From: Dimorphilus gyrociliatus
Taxonomy: Eukaryota; Annelida; Polychaeta; Dinophilidae
Direction of reading: 5' to 3'
Assembly: GCA_904063045.1 (NCBI GenBank)
Contig: CAJFCJ010000046.1
Coordinates: forward strand, 176,028 to 240,027
Length of the DNA: 64,000 bases
Shown here: positions 45,743 to 57,842 of the stretch, piece after piece
Layout of the letters: each line of letters begins with the position of its first letter
How positions within the stretch are numbered: position 1 is the first letter of the stretch
Position numbers and translations under genes: made by a program
Notes under the pieces: generated by a model
What the model saw: the letters and a program-made list of their open reading frames with translations, nothing else
The model's database searches: none
What the model was told of the DNA's origin: nothing

Positions 45743-46257
45743 ATAAGTTGTCTGTACAATTCATAATTACTCCATAGCTATCTGTAAGAAATTATGGCTG
45801 TTTTATCATTACTAGCCATACTAATTACAGTCAATGTTGTCCTTGTCACATGCATAAAACTAAAAGAACATGGGGTTAGGGTTAAGAATAAACCTTAAGT
45901 TAAAAGTCATAGAGTATTATGAATAATAAGATATTTTTCACTTATATGTATATATATATATGCTCAAAAACTGATTAAGGGAAAGGCTAAAAAACATTAC
46001 TCCAACTGAGGCTTAGGCATAGTAAGGTCATGGGAAATTTATTGGGGTTGGATTAGGGGAGAATGCCAAAAATCTATTACTAATTTCTATTGGGAATGTT
46101 TAAAATTTATTGAGAATCACCGCTTTTTTTTTACTTAAAGATAGAGATTTGATAGAGTAAATTACGAGTTATGAAATATAAAGGAAGATAGGCTATTAGG
46201 TAATAAGGAATTTTTTTAGCAGGATAATTGGGTTAGGGATTGGAGGTGGGTTTATAA
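45743..46257. other. Intergenic, TTAGGG-like scattered units and (TA)n
   Basis: No gene. Contains ggggttagggttaagaat near 45873, ggttggattagggg near 46045 and gggttagggattggaggt near 46229, plus a short (TA)n at about 45950-45962. Confidence 0.45.
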
Positions 46258-46345
46258 AACATTTAAACGAAAGATTTGCTTAAAGGTTCGAGTAGAAGCG
46301 GTACTACAAATACACAAATTGGTTCAGTAGGAACAGTACAATATT
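46258..46345 (+). repeat. LTR-1 3' end fragment
   Basis: Matches the last about 85 bp of LTR-1: aaaacatttaaacgaaagatttgcttaaaggttcgagtag (in two parts) and cagtaggaacagtacaata. Confidence 0.6.
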
Positions 46346-46540
46346 ATTAAAATAACAACAGACGGCAAGATAAAATCTTGTTTGAGTAACAGTGAGAATG
46401 ATTATCTGAGAATGTAAGAATATATTACAATTAGTAGTAACAGATGACATGTTTCTTAAATTAGCTTGCACTATTCAACAGGGCGTTGTCAATATACTAT
46501 TTACTTGATTTGCAATTGAGTTGTATAGTTTTTTGTTTTA

Positions 46541-47829
46541 TTGTTTTTTCTCAAATCGACACAGCAAAACAGTTTAATGATATTTTCAAAAATTTATTTG
46601 TTATATTTAATCAACATTTTAAATTTAAAAAGAATTAAAAATCTATCAAATTTTTCATTAAATATTTTAGAAAATCATAAAAGTTTTATTATTGGAAAGT
46701 TATTTGTTTCTTCAATAGAGAATGATTCTATCAATGTTCCAATTCAATATGAAAATTGTAAATATAACATTTATGGACAGATCTGTTCAACTTTTCACTA
46801 TGATACATTCTATAGTGAACCAACAATTTGTCCAGGAGATAAAGGTTTAAATGATAGGCTAGAAAATACTCATAAAAGTGGAGTTGTATTAAAACAACCT
46901 CTAAAATTCAAAGTTTTTTAATTCAACTTTTCCACTAATTGGTATTTTCTGTCAATAAAAGAAATAATATTTCAATCTCCTCTCAAAAAAGGTGATATTA
47001 TTAGAATCTATTCAAGAATCAAATGGACAGCTGACTGTTGCCAATTGTGAGACATTCTTTTTTGCAATTTTTCACCTATTTTTTAATCAGAAATTTCAAT
47101 TCTATAGTCAACTCTTTAAAGAAAATTTCAAAACAAGGATCTTCACTGCCTGTTTAAAATGTTTCAAAACCAATATACCATGTTTGTATGAAAAAAGGAG
47201 AACAAAGATTTAAGCCTACATGCTTTCTAACAATTACATTGATATATAGATATTTATCTTCAGTATATAAATGGAAGAGTTAAGTATAAAGCAATACTAA
47301 GAATTAAGAAAGACAGTTTTTCTGTAATCTTTAAAGAAAATTTGAATAATATATGCTCCAGTGCTCAATTTGTAACATTTAAATATTCACTAAAACTGAA
47401 AAAAGCCAAAGAAATATTTGAAATAAATGAAAAAATACCAAGATTTAGAAATTATAAATCAATGAAGAATGAAAGTTTAATTGCAATGTGTTATTTAGGA
47501 AAGGCATTAGGTATTTGGCTAGCAGATTTCCATGTCATTTTTGTCTAAAACACCAAATATTATCAGATGACTACGAGAGTCTTTCAGCCTATTTGTTGAA
47601 TGCTAAAACGATTTCAGACTACTCACCAGTCTATATAAAAACTATCAAGTATTATATCCTAAATAAAAACCTTTTAAGCATGGCAAAAGATATTTGTATT
47701 ACGAGAAAAATGATAAAAGGACCAAAATTATTTTCCCATTCAGCCAGTGGCTTTGAAAAAGTCATTTTTCTACTTTTTCTATTTTTTGTTAAATTTTCAA
47801 TTTATAAATATTCACACAGTTTTTCTTAA
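46541..47829 (+). CDS. SRCR-like cell-surface protein (exon model tentative)
   Basis: A hydrophobic start (MIFSKIYLLYLINILNL, ATG near 46576) could be a signal peptide. IGKLFVSSIENDSINVPIQY and CKYNIYGQICSTFHYDTF follow, then after a short intron ESNGQLTVANCETFFF. 47270-47510 reads YINGRVKYKAILRIKKDSFS, ICSSAQFVTFKYSLKL, ESLIAMCYLGKALG, the spacing of a divergent SRCR domain (G-R-V at the start, V-C-x-x-L-G near the end). The last ORF ends FEKVIFLLFLFFVKFSIYKY before the stop at 47829, a membrane or GPI-type tail. Frames change four times and not every splice site is clear. Confidence 0.4.
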
Positions 47830-47959
47830 TAGAATTTTAATTATAACAATTATGAATATTGTTCAGTTTCTTCTATTCAAAAAACTGTTCAAGTTCAAAT
47901 TTGTAAAAGTTTGTTAAAGTTTGTTTAAACAACATTTAAAAGACAATAACATACTCTAG

Positions 47960-49470
47960 GAAAATATTACAGTACGTCCTTTGTTTTCATATTGCAAACT
48001 AGACAAACTTTCAGGAAATTATTGCGTAATCAATAATATTTATAAATCTATCACTTTTTTCAATATACCATGTGAGAAGAATCGAAATTTTACAAGTTGG
48101 CCAGTTTTTTCTCTTTTCTTTAAATAAACTATTCAACTGTCAATTTATATAGAAAATCAAATGAGAATGTTTAATGAACATACTAAACATATATATAGTG
48201 ATTCACTTCCGGTAGGTGAAGAGATTTATGGAAGTTTACAAATATTTGATTCTGAAAAATGGCTTCCAATTAGTCTTGTGTCAGTAAATCAATTAGAAAT
48301 GGACATTGTTTGTCAGCATTTAAATTACACTATTGGAACAGTAATAGTTGCTACAGATTATGAAATTAGTGAACACTTTGAACAACCTATATTTTATGAC
48401 ATTCATTGTCCTACTGAAGCCAAATCACTTGAAAATTGTAATATTTCAAATGAAAAGTATACAACATTATCCAAAATGTACTTGAGATGATAATAATGTG
48501 TAACTAAATTCATTTTGGCATTAAAATTATGTCCATTTTCCAGGCCAAAAAATTTCATAAAAATTTTTGGTTAAAATGTCAAAAAAAAGGAAAAAATAGT
48601 AAAGACGTGGCTCTTTATTTTGAATAATTAATAGATTAGAATTTTTCTAGCATGTTTTAATTATGCAAATTATAAAATTGATGATACATGCTATTATATA
48701 TTTAAACAAAATGGAAAATTATCAATTCATGATATGAGAATAAAATGTAAAAGAAAATATTTTGACTTGATTGAAGAGCCACTCAACTCTGCTGCACCTA
48801 TTTTTGAATTATTGATTTTTTTGGGATATTATCTCTTTACCAATGATTCTCAATTCATTCATTCAGTTTACAACTCAAAATCATTTGAAAAAAGCCATTT
48901 GTTAACTATTCCAACAGGTTTTAGGAATAACAGGAAATAAAGAAAAGTCTACTATTTCTTCTTTCTTTTTTTAGCATACCAAACCAATGGAGATAATAGA
49001 TTTACACCAACAAATATACCATGGAATTTTTGGTCTGGTTATCATAAATTCACAAACACAGTTAAAAGACCTTTAAAATAAAAAATGGCATTGAAAGTTT
49101 AGGGATAGAGATTAAATTTGGGAGTAGAATTCAAGACAAACCACCTGTTTATCGAGTAGATATCAAAACTTTCTAAGCCATATTTCTAATACTAATCTCA
49201 GAGATGCTGTTTAAGATACTCAACATATTATTTTACATAGATATCCTCAAGTTCTACTCTTTCCGAAATTAAAGCCTACAACAACATAGAAGAGCAAATT
49301 AGCAGTGATCTTAGAGGAAATTATCTTGACAGTGAATGCTTTCTTATCGGGCAAACTGTGAAGGAAACTTTTCCCTATTCCAACATAATATTCTTGAAAA
49401 ATCCTATATCTTGCACAAGAAAAATGAAAAGTTTACTTTTCTGTCAAAAATTTTTAGGTAGCGTAGCGAG
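47960..49470 (+). CDS. C-type-lectin-like and SRCR modules, possibly the 5' exons of the 7TM receptor
   Basis: 47980-48110: LSGNYCVINN, FFNIPCEKNRNF, the last part of a C-type lectin-like fold. 48161-48490: GSLQIFDSEKWLPISLVSVN, DIVCQHLNYTIGT, DIHCPTEAKSLENCNIS, a clear SRCR domain with its V-C-x-x-L and C-x-G/T-x-E-x-S-L-x-x-C ends. 48670-49070: CYYIFKQNGKLSIHDMRIKC and PWNFWSGYHKF, a second lectin-like unit. 49255-49450: YLDSECFLIGQTV, SCTRKMKSLLFCQKF, its cysteine-rich end. All lie in the same direction as, and directly upstream of, the LDLa repeats of the receptor at 49.54 kb, with only short gaps, so they could be one gene. Confidence 0.4.
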
Positions 49471-49506
49471 TATTATAATGCAAAATTAATCTGGTTTCTT
49501 ATTCCT

Positions 49507-49526
49507 CTCTCTCTCTCTCTCTCTAT
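49507..49526 (+). repeat. (CT)n microsatellite at an intron end
   Basis: ctctctctctctctctct directly before the exon carrying the first LDLa repeat; may serve as polypyrimidine tract. Confidence 0.7.
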
Positions 49527-49541
49527 TTCTCTTTTATACAG

Positions 49542-52500
49542 GAAACTACAGCCTTGACATAAATATTTGGAATTTTTACACCAATTTATCAAATGATAAT
49601 TGCTTGATCAATAGTTTTTGGTGCTCAAAAGATAAGATTTGTATTTCTCTAATGCAACTGTGCAATGGAGAGAATGATTGCTTTTCTGGTGAAGATGAAG
49701 AAGACTGTCAGCAAATCTCTACATTCCTTTGCCATTCAAATAATGAGAGTATAGCCTATCAATATATCTGTGATTATAGATACGATTGTTCGGACATGTC
49801 TGACGAAATATATTGCAGTATGTTGAAAGAATTTTAAAAATTTACCATAAAATTCAAAATTTAGTATACATTTTTAAGGTCAAAAAGATTGTTCATCCGA
49901 TCAAAAGTAAGTCAACATAGTCTATTTTGAACATTTCGAAACGATTTTTATTAATTAAAAATAGGCAATGCAATAACAGACAGTGCATAGATTACAATGA
50001 ATCATGCAATAATGAGATCAATTGTTTTGATCAGAGTGATGAAGATTGCTTAAATAAAGAATTGGCAAACTTATACTCAAAACACTCTAACAGTTAAAAC
50101 TGGTTCTAAATTTTGGCATAGTTTCTATTAATAATTGTCTTTTGATCAGGATGTAATTCAAAAGAACAATTTGCATGCGATGACTCGTGTAGGCCATTCA
50201 ATATTGCTTGTGACTATGTTTATGACTGTAAAGATGGAAGTGATGAAGATGAAGAGTTCTGTTCAAGAAGGAGGGGAATTAAGAATATTAATTATGAAAA
50301 TAGATTTTGTCATCTATCTTTCGATTCATTGGGCAATCTAAGAACAAGAGTTCGTGAACCATTTTCATCTCTACAAAATTGTTCAAGATCAAGCTGCAAT
50401 GTGGGAGAATTTCTTTGTAAATCAAGTGGATATTGTTTGTCAATTGAACAGGTTTGTGATGGTATAAATCATTGTTGGTATAATGATGATGAAATGGATT
50501 GTGGTACAATACCTACTTTTACAAACATGAGAGAAAATGTCCATAAAAATGGATGTTTTTTCAATTAGCTCCAATAATCTTTTCAGTCTTAGCTTTATTA
50601 TCATAAAATTTCACCTCAGACAACTACAAGCCACAAGGACTGTTCAAGTGCCAAAATGAAAATAAGTATATAGATCCAAGTAAAATCTGTAATGGAATTA
50701 TCAACTGCAAAAGAGGTAATGACGAATTACACTGCACTAGAAACTTAACAGAGGTTTGTCCTGAAAAGTGTTTATGTTCCAAGGCAAAATATGAAATTGA
50801 ATGTCATTTTAAATATTCAAAAAATACCAGTTTCTCATTACAAACACTTTCCAACTCTAATATTAAAAGTTTAAAAATAGGAAATTTCCTAAAAATTGAT
50901 GATAAATTTTCATCAAGTTATCTTACAAAATTATCAGTTACAAACAGTAATTTGCATATTTTCAACCATCAGTTTTTTGTTCCAAATCTCTATTTTTTAA
51001 ATTTGACAAACAATAAACTTACCAAGGTTGAAAATTACTTGAACAATTCAAATCATTTGTTAGAAATATTCAATATATCCCATAATCCATTGAGAAATAT
51101 CAGTAATTTAAAAATGTTTATTGCCTTGAGAGTAGTTGATATATCAAATACGAAGATAACTGTATTATCTACCAATAGTTTGAAATTTATGAAGAGATTA
51201 TCTCATCTCTATATCAAAGATTGTAAATTATTAAAAATTGAGCAGGATGTTCTATTGATAAACAATTTAAAAGTGTTTGATTTATCTGGCAGCCATCTTC
51301 CAAAGAGTTCATTTAAATTTTTAGTTCAACATCTCAAAACAATTGAAATGATTAAAAGTAATTATTTTCTACTTTGTTGTTTCACTTTCAAATATACAAC
51401 AACAATTCAAAAATGCACACCAAAATCTTCAATTTTTAATACATGTTCAAATTTAATTGCTTCAACACTACTCACAATATTTCTATGCAGTTTTGGTATT
51501 TTTGCTACAATTTTAAATGTTTTTACCTTAAATTTTCACACAACGCTATCGAATACGAACCGTTCTAATTTATTTTATATTTCGATGTCATTTTCCGATC
51601 TATTAACAGCTTTATACTTGATTTTCATATCGGCAGTGAATGCTTACTTTAAGGGAAATTTTTTTGAACACAAAGAAAAATGGTCGTCTGGACAATTTTG
51701 TAAAATTTTAGGATGCATTATGAATTTTTCAATATTGTGCTCAACTTGTAGCCTTTTATTAATCAGTTATCAAAAATATCTAGCAATTGCCTTCCCAATG
51801 AATAATTCTTTTACCAAAACAAACACTCTACAATTATCCATTGTAAATTTCTCTCTATGCCTCTTTTTCAGTTTTCTACCAGTTTACTATTTTGATGTGA
51901 TTATTGATGGATTAAGTTTTAATTGTTTCATTGCGCAATGTCTAATATTTTACCTTTTTAAAACACAGAACTATTTTGGCAATTCTCCAATATGTTTTAA
52001 GTTATATATAAGAAGTGAATCAGGTGAAGGTTCAATATATTCTTTTACCATATTTGGAATAGTTATCTTTGCAATATCATTGCTAAATACAATATTTTAC
52101 ATTCAAATTATATCTAAAGTTAATGAAAATGATAAAACTATTGCTGTTGTAAAAAGTGCCGGAAGTAGAACCTTATCAAAGTCAATATATTTGATTATAT
52201 TTTCAAATCTTTTGTGCTCTCTCCCAATATCATTTCTAGGTTTGTTCAGTTGTATTGTTTTTGTGGTGAAGGAGAAAATCTTTGACAAAGACCAAAAATG
52301 TCTGGAATGAAGTGTGAACAACTGCAAAGTTTTTCTCCTGCACACCAAAGCAATTTCTCATCTCTTTTCTCTTATTAGGAATAATATCAATGCTATTTGA
52401 ATTCAAAATGAGTAATGAAGTATATGCAATTATTGTCCTAGTTTTTATTCCCCTAAACTCCATTTTAAACCCTTTATTCCATTCATATGGAAAATGTTTG

Positions 52501-52545
52501 GAAAGAATAAAGAGAAAGAGAATGGAAAATTACAACAGAATGTAA
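49542..52545 (+). CDS. LDLa-LRR 7TM receptor (relaxin-receptor/GRL101-like leucine-rich GPCR)
   Basis: At least six LDL-receptor class A repeats are readable (FWCSKDKICISLMQLCNGEN then D-C-F-x4-D-E-D-C; YICDYRYDCSDMSDEIYC; CNNEINCFDQSDEDC; CDYVYDCKDGSDEDEEFC; CDGINHCWYNDDEMDC; CNGIINCKRGNDELHC). Then an LRR N-cap (CPEKCLCSKAKYEIEC), about seven LRRs (LYFLNLTNNKLTKVENYL, LRVVDISNTKITVLS) and seven helices. TM3 ends SYQKYLAI where DRY is usual; TM6 has FSNLLCSLPISFLG; TM7 has IPLNSILNPLFHSYG (NPxxY-like). Clear exons are 50150-50503, 50620-52239 and 52379-52545; the 139-bp intron within TM6 was resolved by phase (CTA-G/GA). The family comprises surface receptors for relaxin-like or unknown ligands. 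The frame is intact. Confidence 0.8.
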
Positions 52546-52624
52546 AATTTTCTCTATTCAAATGTTACTTTTAAAAAAAATTCCATTTCTTCCAACAGAA
52601 TTGTGAAAGCAGAACAAATTAATA

Positions 52625-55075
52625 ATGATATCAGATATTTGTGTAAATTTTTCAAATATTCAAAAAAGCAATATCTCTAATTTAAATTTTAAAAAATTAG
52701 GTTCCGAATTTATTTCATCATGTTCTAAAAATAATATTCAGTTTGTCAAATACAAACAAATTCATATACCAGTTGATTTTTCACAAAATCTTTCAAATCT
52801 TTATCAAATAGTTGACAATTTGAAAATGTCTCTTAAACCAATTAAATTTTGTCATGATTACAATTTTTCACTGAATGGTCAATTTGTTGAAAATATGATT
52901 TTTTATCATGTAATTATCAATTTTAAATTTATCTATTCATAAAAACTATGATGCTGACTATAGATTGGAGAAGAAGATATTAAGGAAATTGTTATCATTC
53001 CTCAAGATCTGAAACCAATTTCAAGTGGTTATTATTTCTATGATGATATTTTCTCTTATGGTAAATTTGTCAGCAAAATTTTGAAAAGGAGAATGATTTC
53101 AAAGAAAAAATGTTGATAATGAACACTTTCCTATAAAGTGTTGTCATTGTATTTTTGGTGTTTTTTCTCCAAAAAATTTCAATACAGTATTATTCTATCA
53201 TGTTTAAAAGAAAAGGAGACTCTAATGCTTTATTCATTGAAAATCTTTTATCATCGTTTCTTGAAATTTTTGCAGTTTGATCATTAGCTTTAATTCAAGT
53301 TCTTGCATTATCATTAATTGTTCAAGTTATTTGTATGAAATAGAATTTTCAAGTGTTTTTAGATAGAGAATGTCATTTGCAATAGTCAGCCAACATTTAG
53401 AATTATCTCGCCAATTTATTTTGCTTGAATATCTTATTATTGTATTTAAAAAAATCCTTGTTCAATTCAGTCTGTCCCAATTCTAAAACCGTTTTCTTCA
53501 TTCGGGTGCAGGAGAAAACGTCTACAGAGAGTAAACTTTGGGTTGAGGTTAGGGTCAAAGTGCAAAATGCACCTTCCATTCTTACTAGTTTATATTTATA
53601 GCTGAATGTCACAGATTTTTCCCACAATTCATCATCAGACTTTCCTAGTTCATAATGTTTCTTGATTACAAGACTCGTAAGACTATTACTCCATGCCGTA
53701 ATTAAAATAAATAGATAATTATTACATTTTATGGAGAATTACAATTACTGTTGAAAAATTCAATTGAAAGAATTGTACATCCATCTGATATCAGTCAAGA
53801 GAATACAACTAAACTTTGCTCTTCAATGGGCTATGATAACACTGATAGCGTTGCGTATTTTTGTGAGGAAACAAGTTGGAAAACCTTTTCAATATATAAA
53901 ATATAACTGTTACATTATATTCTTTGTTTACAGAGGACAAAAACACAGCTTTTGTAACTGACATTTCAGTTAATATTAGTGTGTATGTATACAAATCTGG
54001 TGTATTGATGAAAATGGCCACAATTGTTTCTTTTTGTCATTTTATTATTCTAACCCTGCTGAGTTATAGCAGTGGGTAAAGAAATGGTCATTTTTAACAG
54101 CTTCTCTTCATTTTCCTTCTTTAAAAAAAGAAAATAATACCTAAAAAAATTGTAGATATAAACTTTATGTTAATCATTCAGATGAAGATGGAAATGAAAT
54201 ATTCTGTTCAAAGTGCTATAAAACTAGTCAGCCATTTTGGATTTTTATATTCTTACTTTCTCACTTTTTCATAGATGATTTCTTCCACGGATCTATTTGC
54301 TATTCCAACCAAAAGTATTTTATTCACTTCTTCTACCTTTTACTTAGTTTTAAGAGATTTAAATAAAACTTTTAAAATATTTATGAAAAATGATAAAATT
54401 GAAAGAAATCTTTGCTCAAAAGTTCAATTTACGAAAACAACTGTTTCCCTAAAAGTTGAAAAGAATGTTATTGCAATTTTCAACAATTACTCTAATTATG
54501 AATTATTAGAAATTAATAATAACACCAATATATTCAAAAAATGTACAAAACATCATTTGTGCATATACTGTGTTGAATGGTAAAGACCCTGAATTTCTAT
54601 ATGGAATATTTTAAGTTGTAAATGGATTAAATCACCATTTTTTATCAAATGATGACAATTCAATTGTTTCACTGGAAGAGTACAAAAATAATTTATTCAT
54701 TTTTACTACTGGAAATATTTTGATTATAGCAAAACCCATAATAACAGCAATCTCATTTTGCCATAAATGGAAATTTTCCACTAATAATAATATATCTTTT
54801 GATACAATATCATTAAAGGTATGTTATTTGTTGCCAAATCTTATTTTTCATTCACACACTCTATCTCTCTCTAGAAAATGAAAAATGGTAGAAATGTTTG
54901 TGTTCTATTTGTAAATGAACTCTAAACTCTGGAAGAATCCATTGACAAATCAGATATATTTACATATGGTACATGCTTAAGGAAACTGATACAAAAATCA
55001 ACAACTTTAAGACATATAGTATTAAAACACAATGATGTTCAGCCAAAGTTTTGTCATTTACCTATTTTTTATAAA
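52625..55075 (+). CDS. Unrecognised multi-exon surface protein with SRCR-like segments
   Basis: It lies in the same orientation just after the 7TM gene. 52625-52918 encodes FKKLGSEFISSCSKNN, YKQIHIPVDFSQNLSNLY, SLKPIKFCHDYNFSL; 52966 on EEDIKEIVIIPQDLKPI. 53765-53890, in the frame reading IVHPSDISQENTTKLCSSMG followed by YDNTDS, resembles the V-C-x-x-L-G-Y core of an SRCR domain. 53935-54075 ends in a hydrophobic tail (MATIVSFCHFIILTLLSYSS) before TAA, so one transcript may end there. 54275-55070 contains two further exons of similar style, ending at VQPKFCHLPIFYK-stop. I cannot decide whether this is one gene or two. Confidence 0.3.
53508..53535 (+). repeat. Isolated MULE-like terminal motif
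   Basis: gggtgcaggagaaaacgtct followed by acagag is the outer end of element A type, alone; a TTAGGG-like ggttagggtcaaagtgc follows. Confidence 0.5.
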
Positions 55076-55079
55076 TAAA

Positions 55080-55920
55080 TTATCTTGAATTTTAATCAAC
55101 ATTTGTACATTTTCATTAAAGAATAACACCCTTAATGCACCTATGATTAAGAGATACTACAAGAAATTGATACATTGAATTCTTCAAAAATTTGTAGTCA
55201 TATGTAGGAAAAACTGCTACACAATCAGCATTAGTAGCTTCAAAATCAATGACAAATAATGCAAGCATCAGTGACATCTGGATATGAAAAGCTAAGAGTT
55301 GAGGATATTGCATTTCATATGGGAATTTAGCCAGAACATGTTTCTTTTGCCATCAGCATAGTAGCGCCATCTGTCATTCAAAAAACTAAAACTCTTTCTA
55401 AAATTCCACAGTTGTAATTATTATAAAATAGATGATGGGATTATGATGTTCAATCTTACTGTACATTGAATATTTTATAATCTTGTTTGTTATGAAACTT
55501 TGAAAACTTTGACATCACACTGGTGTGAAATACACAAAACTACTGATTAGTTTAAACTGAGTATAATTAGAACAACAGCTTTAGAAGAGTTGAGTAATTG
55601 GCAGAAAAAAACACATTTTATTTATAGTTGAAAGCCTTTTAACATTTCTAAGTGCAAAATCATCCTGACCTTTGTCTGTCAGATTGGTTAAATGATTTTG
55701 AAAGGACAAACTCTACAAAAGTATAAAACAAAGTACATAAATCGAAATATTTAATTAAATAACTCCAAAAAACTATTGTACTTTACATAAACTTCTATTA
55801 AAGATAAAAGAGAAATTATAATTGGGAGTGGTCTCTATCTTTTGTTGTCTTTTTCTAACTTGAATTGAAAAATAATTTCTAATGTTTTTCAAATGAAAAA
55901 GATCTCTTTTCATAAAAGTC
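55080..55920. other. Intergenic; one unassigned minus-strand ORF
   Basis: 55116-55313 (minus) encodes a 65-residue ORF (HIQMSLMLALFVIDFEATNA) whose origin I do not recognise; nothing else is supportable. Confidence 0.3.
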
Positions 55921-55963
55921 TCTTTGAACATTGTACGTGTTATCTTCTATATTTATCTATTCA

Positions 55964-55981
55964 TATATATATATATATATA
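55964..55981 (+). repeat. (TA)n microsatellite
   Basis: atatatatatatatatat upstream of the GPCR start. Confidence 0.8.
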
Positions 55982-56068
55982 GAAATAGCGTATTTAAACT
56001 TTCCAACTCTCTCTATTGCCACTCAACGTCTAAACTCATTGAAAAAATCAAGGAAAAGGAAGAAAAGC

Positions 56069-56698
56069 ATGGACAATGTTACCAACTCTGCTTTGGAGAC
56101 TGGTTCCCTATTCCCTGAGGCTAGGGCACTAACTATCTCAATATATATTTTGCAATCGATTTTCTTGGTTTTTGGAACAGTTGGAAATATTCTTAGCTTT
56201 TTGGTTTTCAGCAGACCATCAGTGAATAAAACAACATTATCATTATTTGTAAGATATCTATCAGATTTTGACACTTTAACATTATTTTCAAACATAGTGT
56301 TCAATTTAAGATCACTTCACGGCTTTTTTACTGTAAGTCAATCAGTTTTGAAATATTTCTTTTGTTCATTCTCCATTTATTTCACATTTTGGAGTGGACA
56401 TATAGCTAGTTGGTTAGTAGCAGCTATGACTATAGATAGGAGTATTCATGTACTTTTTCCAACAAAATCTAAGACTATATCAAGCAAGTTCCGGGCGAAA
56501 ATTGTTTGTGTTTGCATAATATCATTTTTTACAGTAATTTATCATTTCTTATTTTATGCGTTTGGCAAAGTATTCGTAATAGTTGATCCCAATGATAAAT
56601 GGTCTTCATCCGTATATTGTCAGGGTGTTAATTCAAACTTTGAGTACTTTTTATATAAAATCAGAATGAAAATGTCTACAACTTTTCACATGTCCTAG
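56069..56698 (+). CDS. Rhodopsin-family GPCR, N-terminal half (TM1-TM4), 3' part missing
   Basis: I prefer the ATG at 56069 (MDNVTNSALETGSLFPEAR) because it gives a short N-terminus with an N-glycosylation site (NVT); the longer ORF upstream runs through a TA repeat. TM1 is IYILQSIFLVFGTVGNILSF with the GN motif, TM2 carries YLSDFDTLTLFSNIV (S-D), TM3 ends WLVAAMTIDRSIHVLFP (DRS in place of DRY), and TM4 is IVCVCIISFFTVIYHFLFYA. ECL2 includes SSSVYCQG. The frame stops at 56698, before TM5. The layout is like invertebrate FMRFamide/neuropeptide receptors, but the ligand is unknown. The remaining exons are not found downstream, so it is probably a truncated gene. Confidence 0.65.
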   Translation: MDNVTNSALETGSLFPEARALTISIYILQSIFLVFGTVGNILSFLVFSRPSVNKTTLSLFVRYLSDFDTLTLFSNIVFNLRSLHGFFTVSQSVLKYFFCSFSIYFTFWSGHIASWLVAAMTIDRSIHVLFPTKSKTISSKFRAKIVCVCIISFFTVIYHFLFYAFGKVFVIVDPNDKWSSSVYCQGVNSNFEYFLYKIRMKMSTTFHMS

Positions 56699-56988
56699 AG
56701 AGAAAGATAGACAGAGATCTTAGTGTTGTTAGTAACATGTTGGTTTATGCAGTATGTTATCTATTGTCTATTAAAATATAATTGTATTTTGTGAAAGGAT
56801 TGCAAACATGAATATAATTGCAAATTAAATTTTAGTTTTGTTTATACATTTTTTTTAAATATTCCGGATATTTTTTCCAATCGATTTAGCGTTCGCTAGA
56901 TAAAAGAAGAGAAATTGCTGACTCAGCAGCAACTTTACAGAATTTTCTAAAACTTCTCTGGCTGTTCGTTTTGGGTTTAATCTGGATA

Positions 56989-57174
56989 TTACGTTTGTCG
57001 CAAAACTCCATCCCTCACTCTTTTAATTTGTTCTTTATGTTGATGAACTGTGGCTGGGCGGCAATTGAATTTTGTTGCAATACTTCCTATGATCATTTTT
57101 AGCATTCTTAAATGATATGAGGATATTTTTCCCGTTTTTTGGAGATGAGTAATGCATTTTTTAAATATATCCAA
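56989..57174 (-). other. Unassigned minus-strand ORF
   Basis: A 61-residue ORF, HLQKTGKISSYHLRMLKMII and FNCRPATVHQHKEQIKRV, looks coding-like (basic, helical) but matches nothing I know and has no partner exon. It may be a transposon scrap. Confidence 0.25.
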
Positions 57175-57477
57175 AAGAAATTGTATGTTCTATATTGTCT
57201 GTAGAACAAAAGATCAATATTTGAAGGCTATTTTTTTGACCTAGTTAAAGAAACCAATACTTGAAACACACGCATTATTGAAGTATCCGAACAAAATCCT
57301 TTTTTTTTTATTAATATTCATTCAATGAATATTTGTTGGATGACCTACTTTGTTGATGGCGTAATCATAAAATCATAATCCTAAACTATCAAAAGTAGAT
57401 TTAATAAGCACTGAATTTCCGTTTGGACACAAGAAATTTAATGGGACATGCGTCCAAATATATGGCTTTACCCAAAC

Positions 57478-57660
57478 CCTAACCCTTTCTCTCTGTTGCT
57501 CTATCTCCTTCTTTCTCTGTCTCTCTTCCTCGGCCTCTGCCTTTGCCTACGTCACTGTCTTTTTCTCCTCTCCCTCTTTTTCTCCCGCCCCTTCTCTCGC
57601 TCTTTCTCTTTCTCTTTCCATCTTCTTCTTCCCTTTCTCTCTTTCTCCCTCTCTGTACTA
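57478..57660 (+). repeat. Polypyrimidine (CTCTTT) low-complexity tract with CCCTAA unit
   Basis: About 180 bp almost purely C and T, starting acccaaaccctaacccttt. It could form triplex DNA; it lies about 190 bp upstream of the beta-lactamase-like gene. Confidence 0.8.
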
Positions 57661-57842
57661 TTACTTAAATACAGCCAAATAAACTCTGTATAATTATGTA
57701 ATCTTTTATCAATCTTTCTTATCATTATCTCTGATGTTTTGAAATCTAAAAAAAATAAGAAAATGAGTCAATAGTTAATCTCTTTAACTGATTAATGAAA
57801 TTGATAGTATAATTTCATTTATCAATATATAATTACGAGACT

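Noticed and set aside
42984-52545. One giant gene joining the type II receptor to the 7TM receptor
   Set aside because: A stop at about 45390, transposon debris at 45.5-46.3 kb and a new hydrophobic start near 46.58 kb favour separate genes; only 47.96-52.5 kb remains plausible as one unit.
57448-57693. 81-residue Leu/Ser-rich ORF
   Set aside because: Translation of the polypyrimidine tract; no other evidence of coding.
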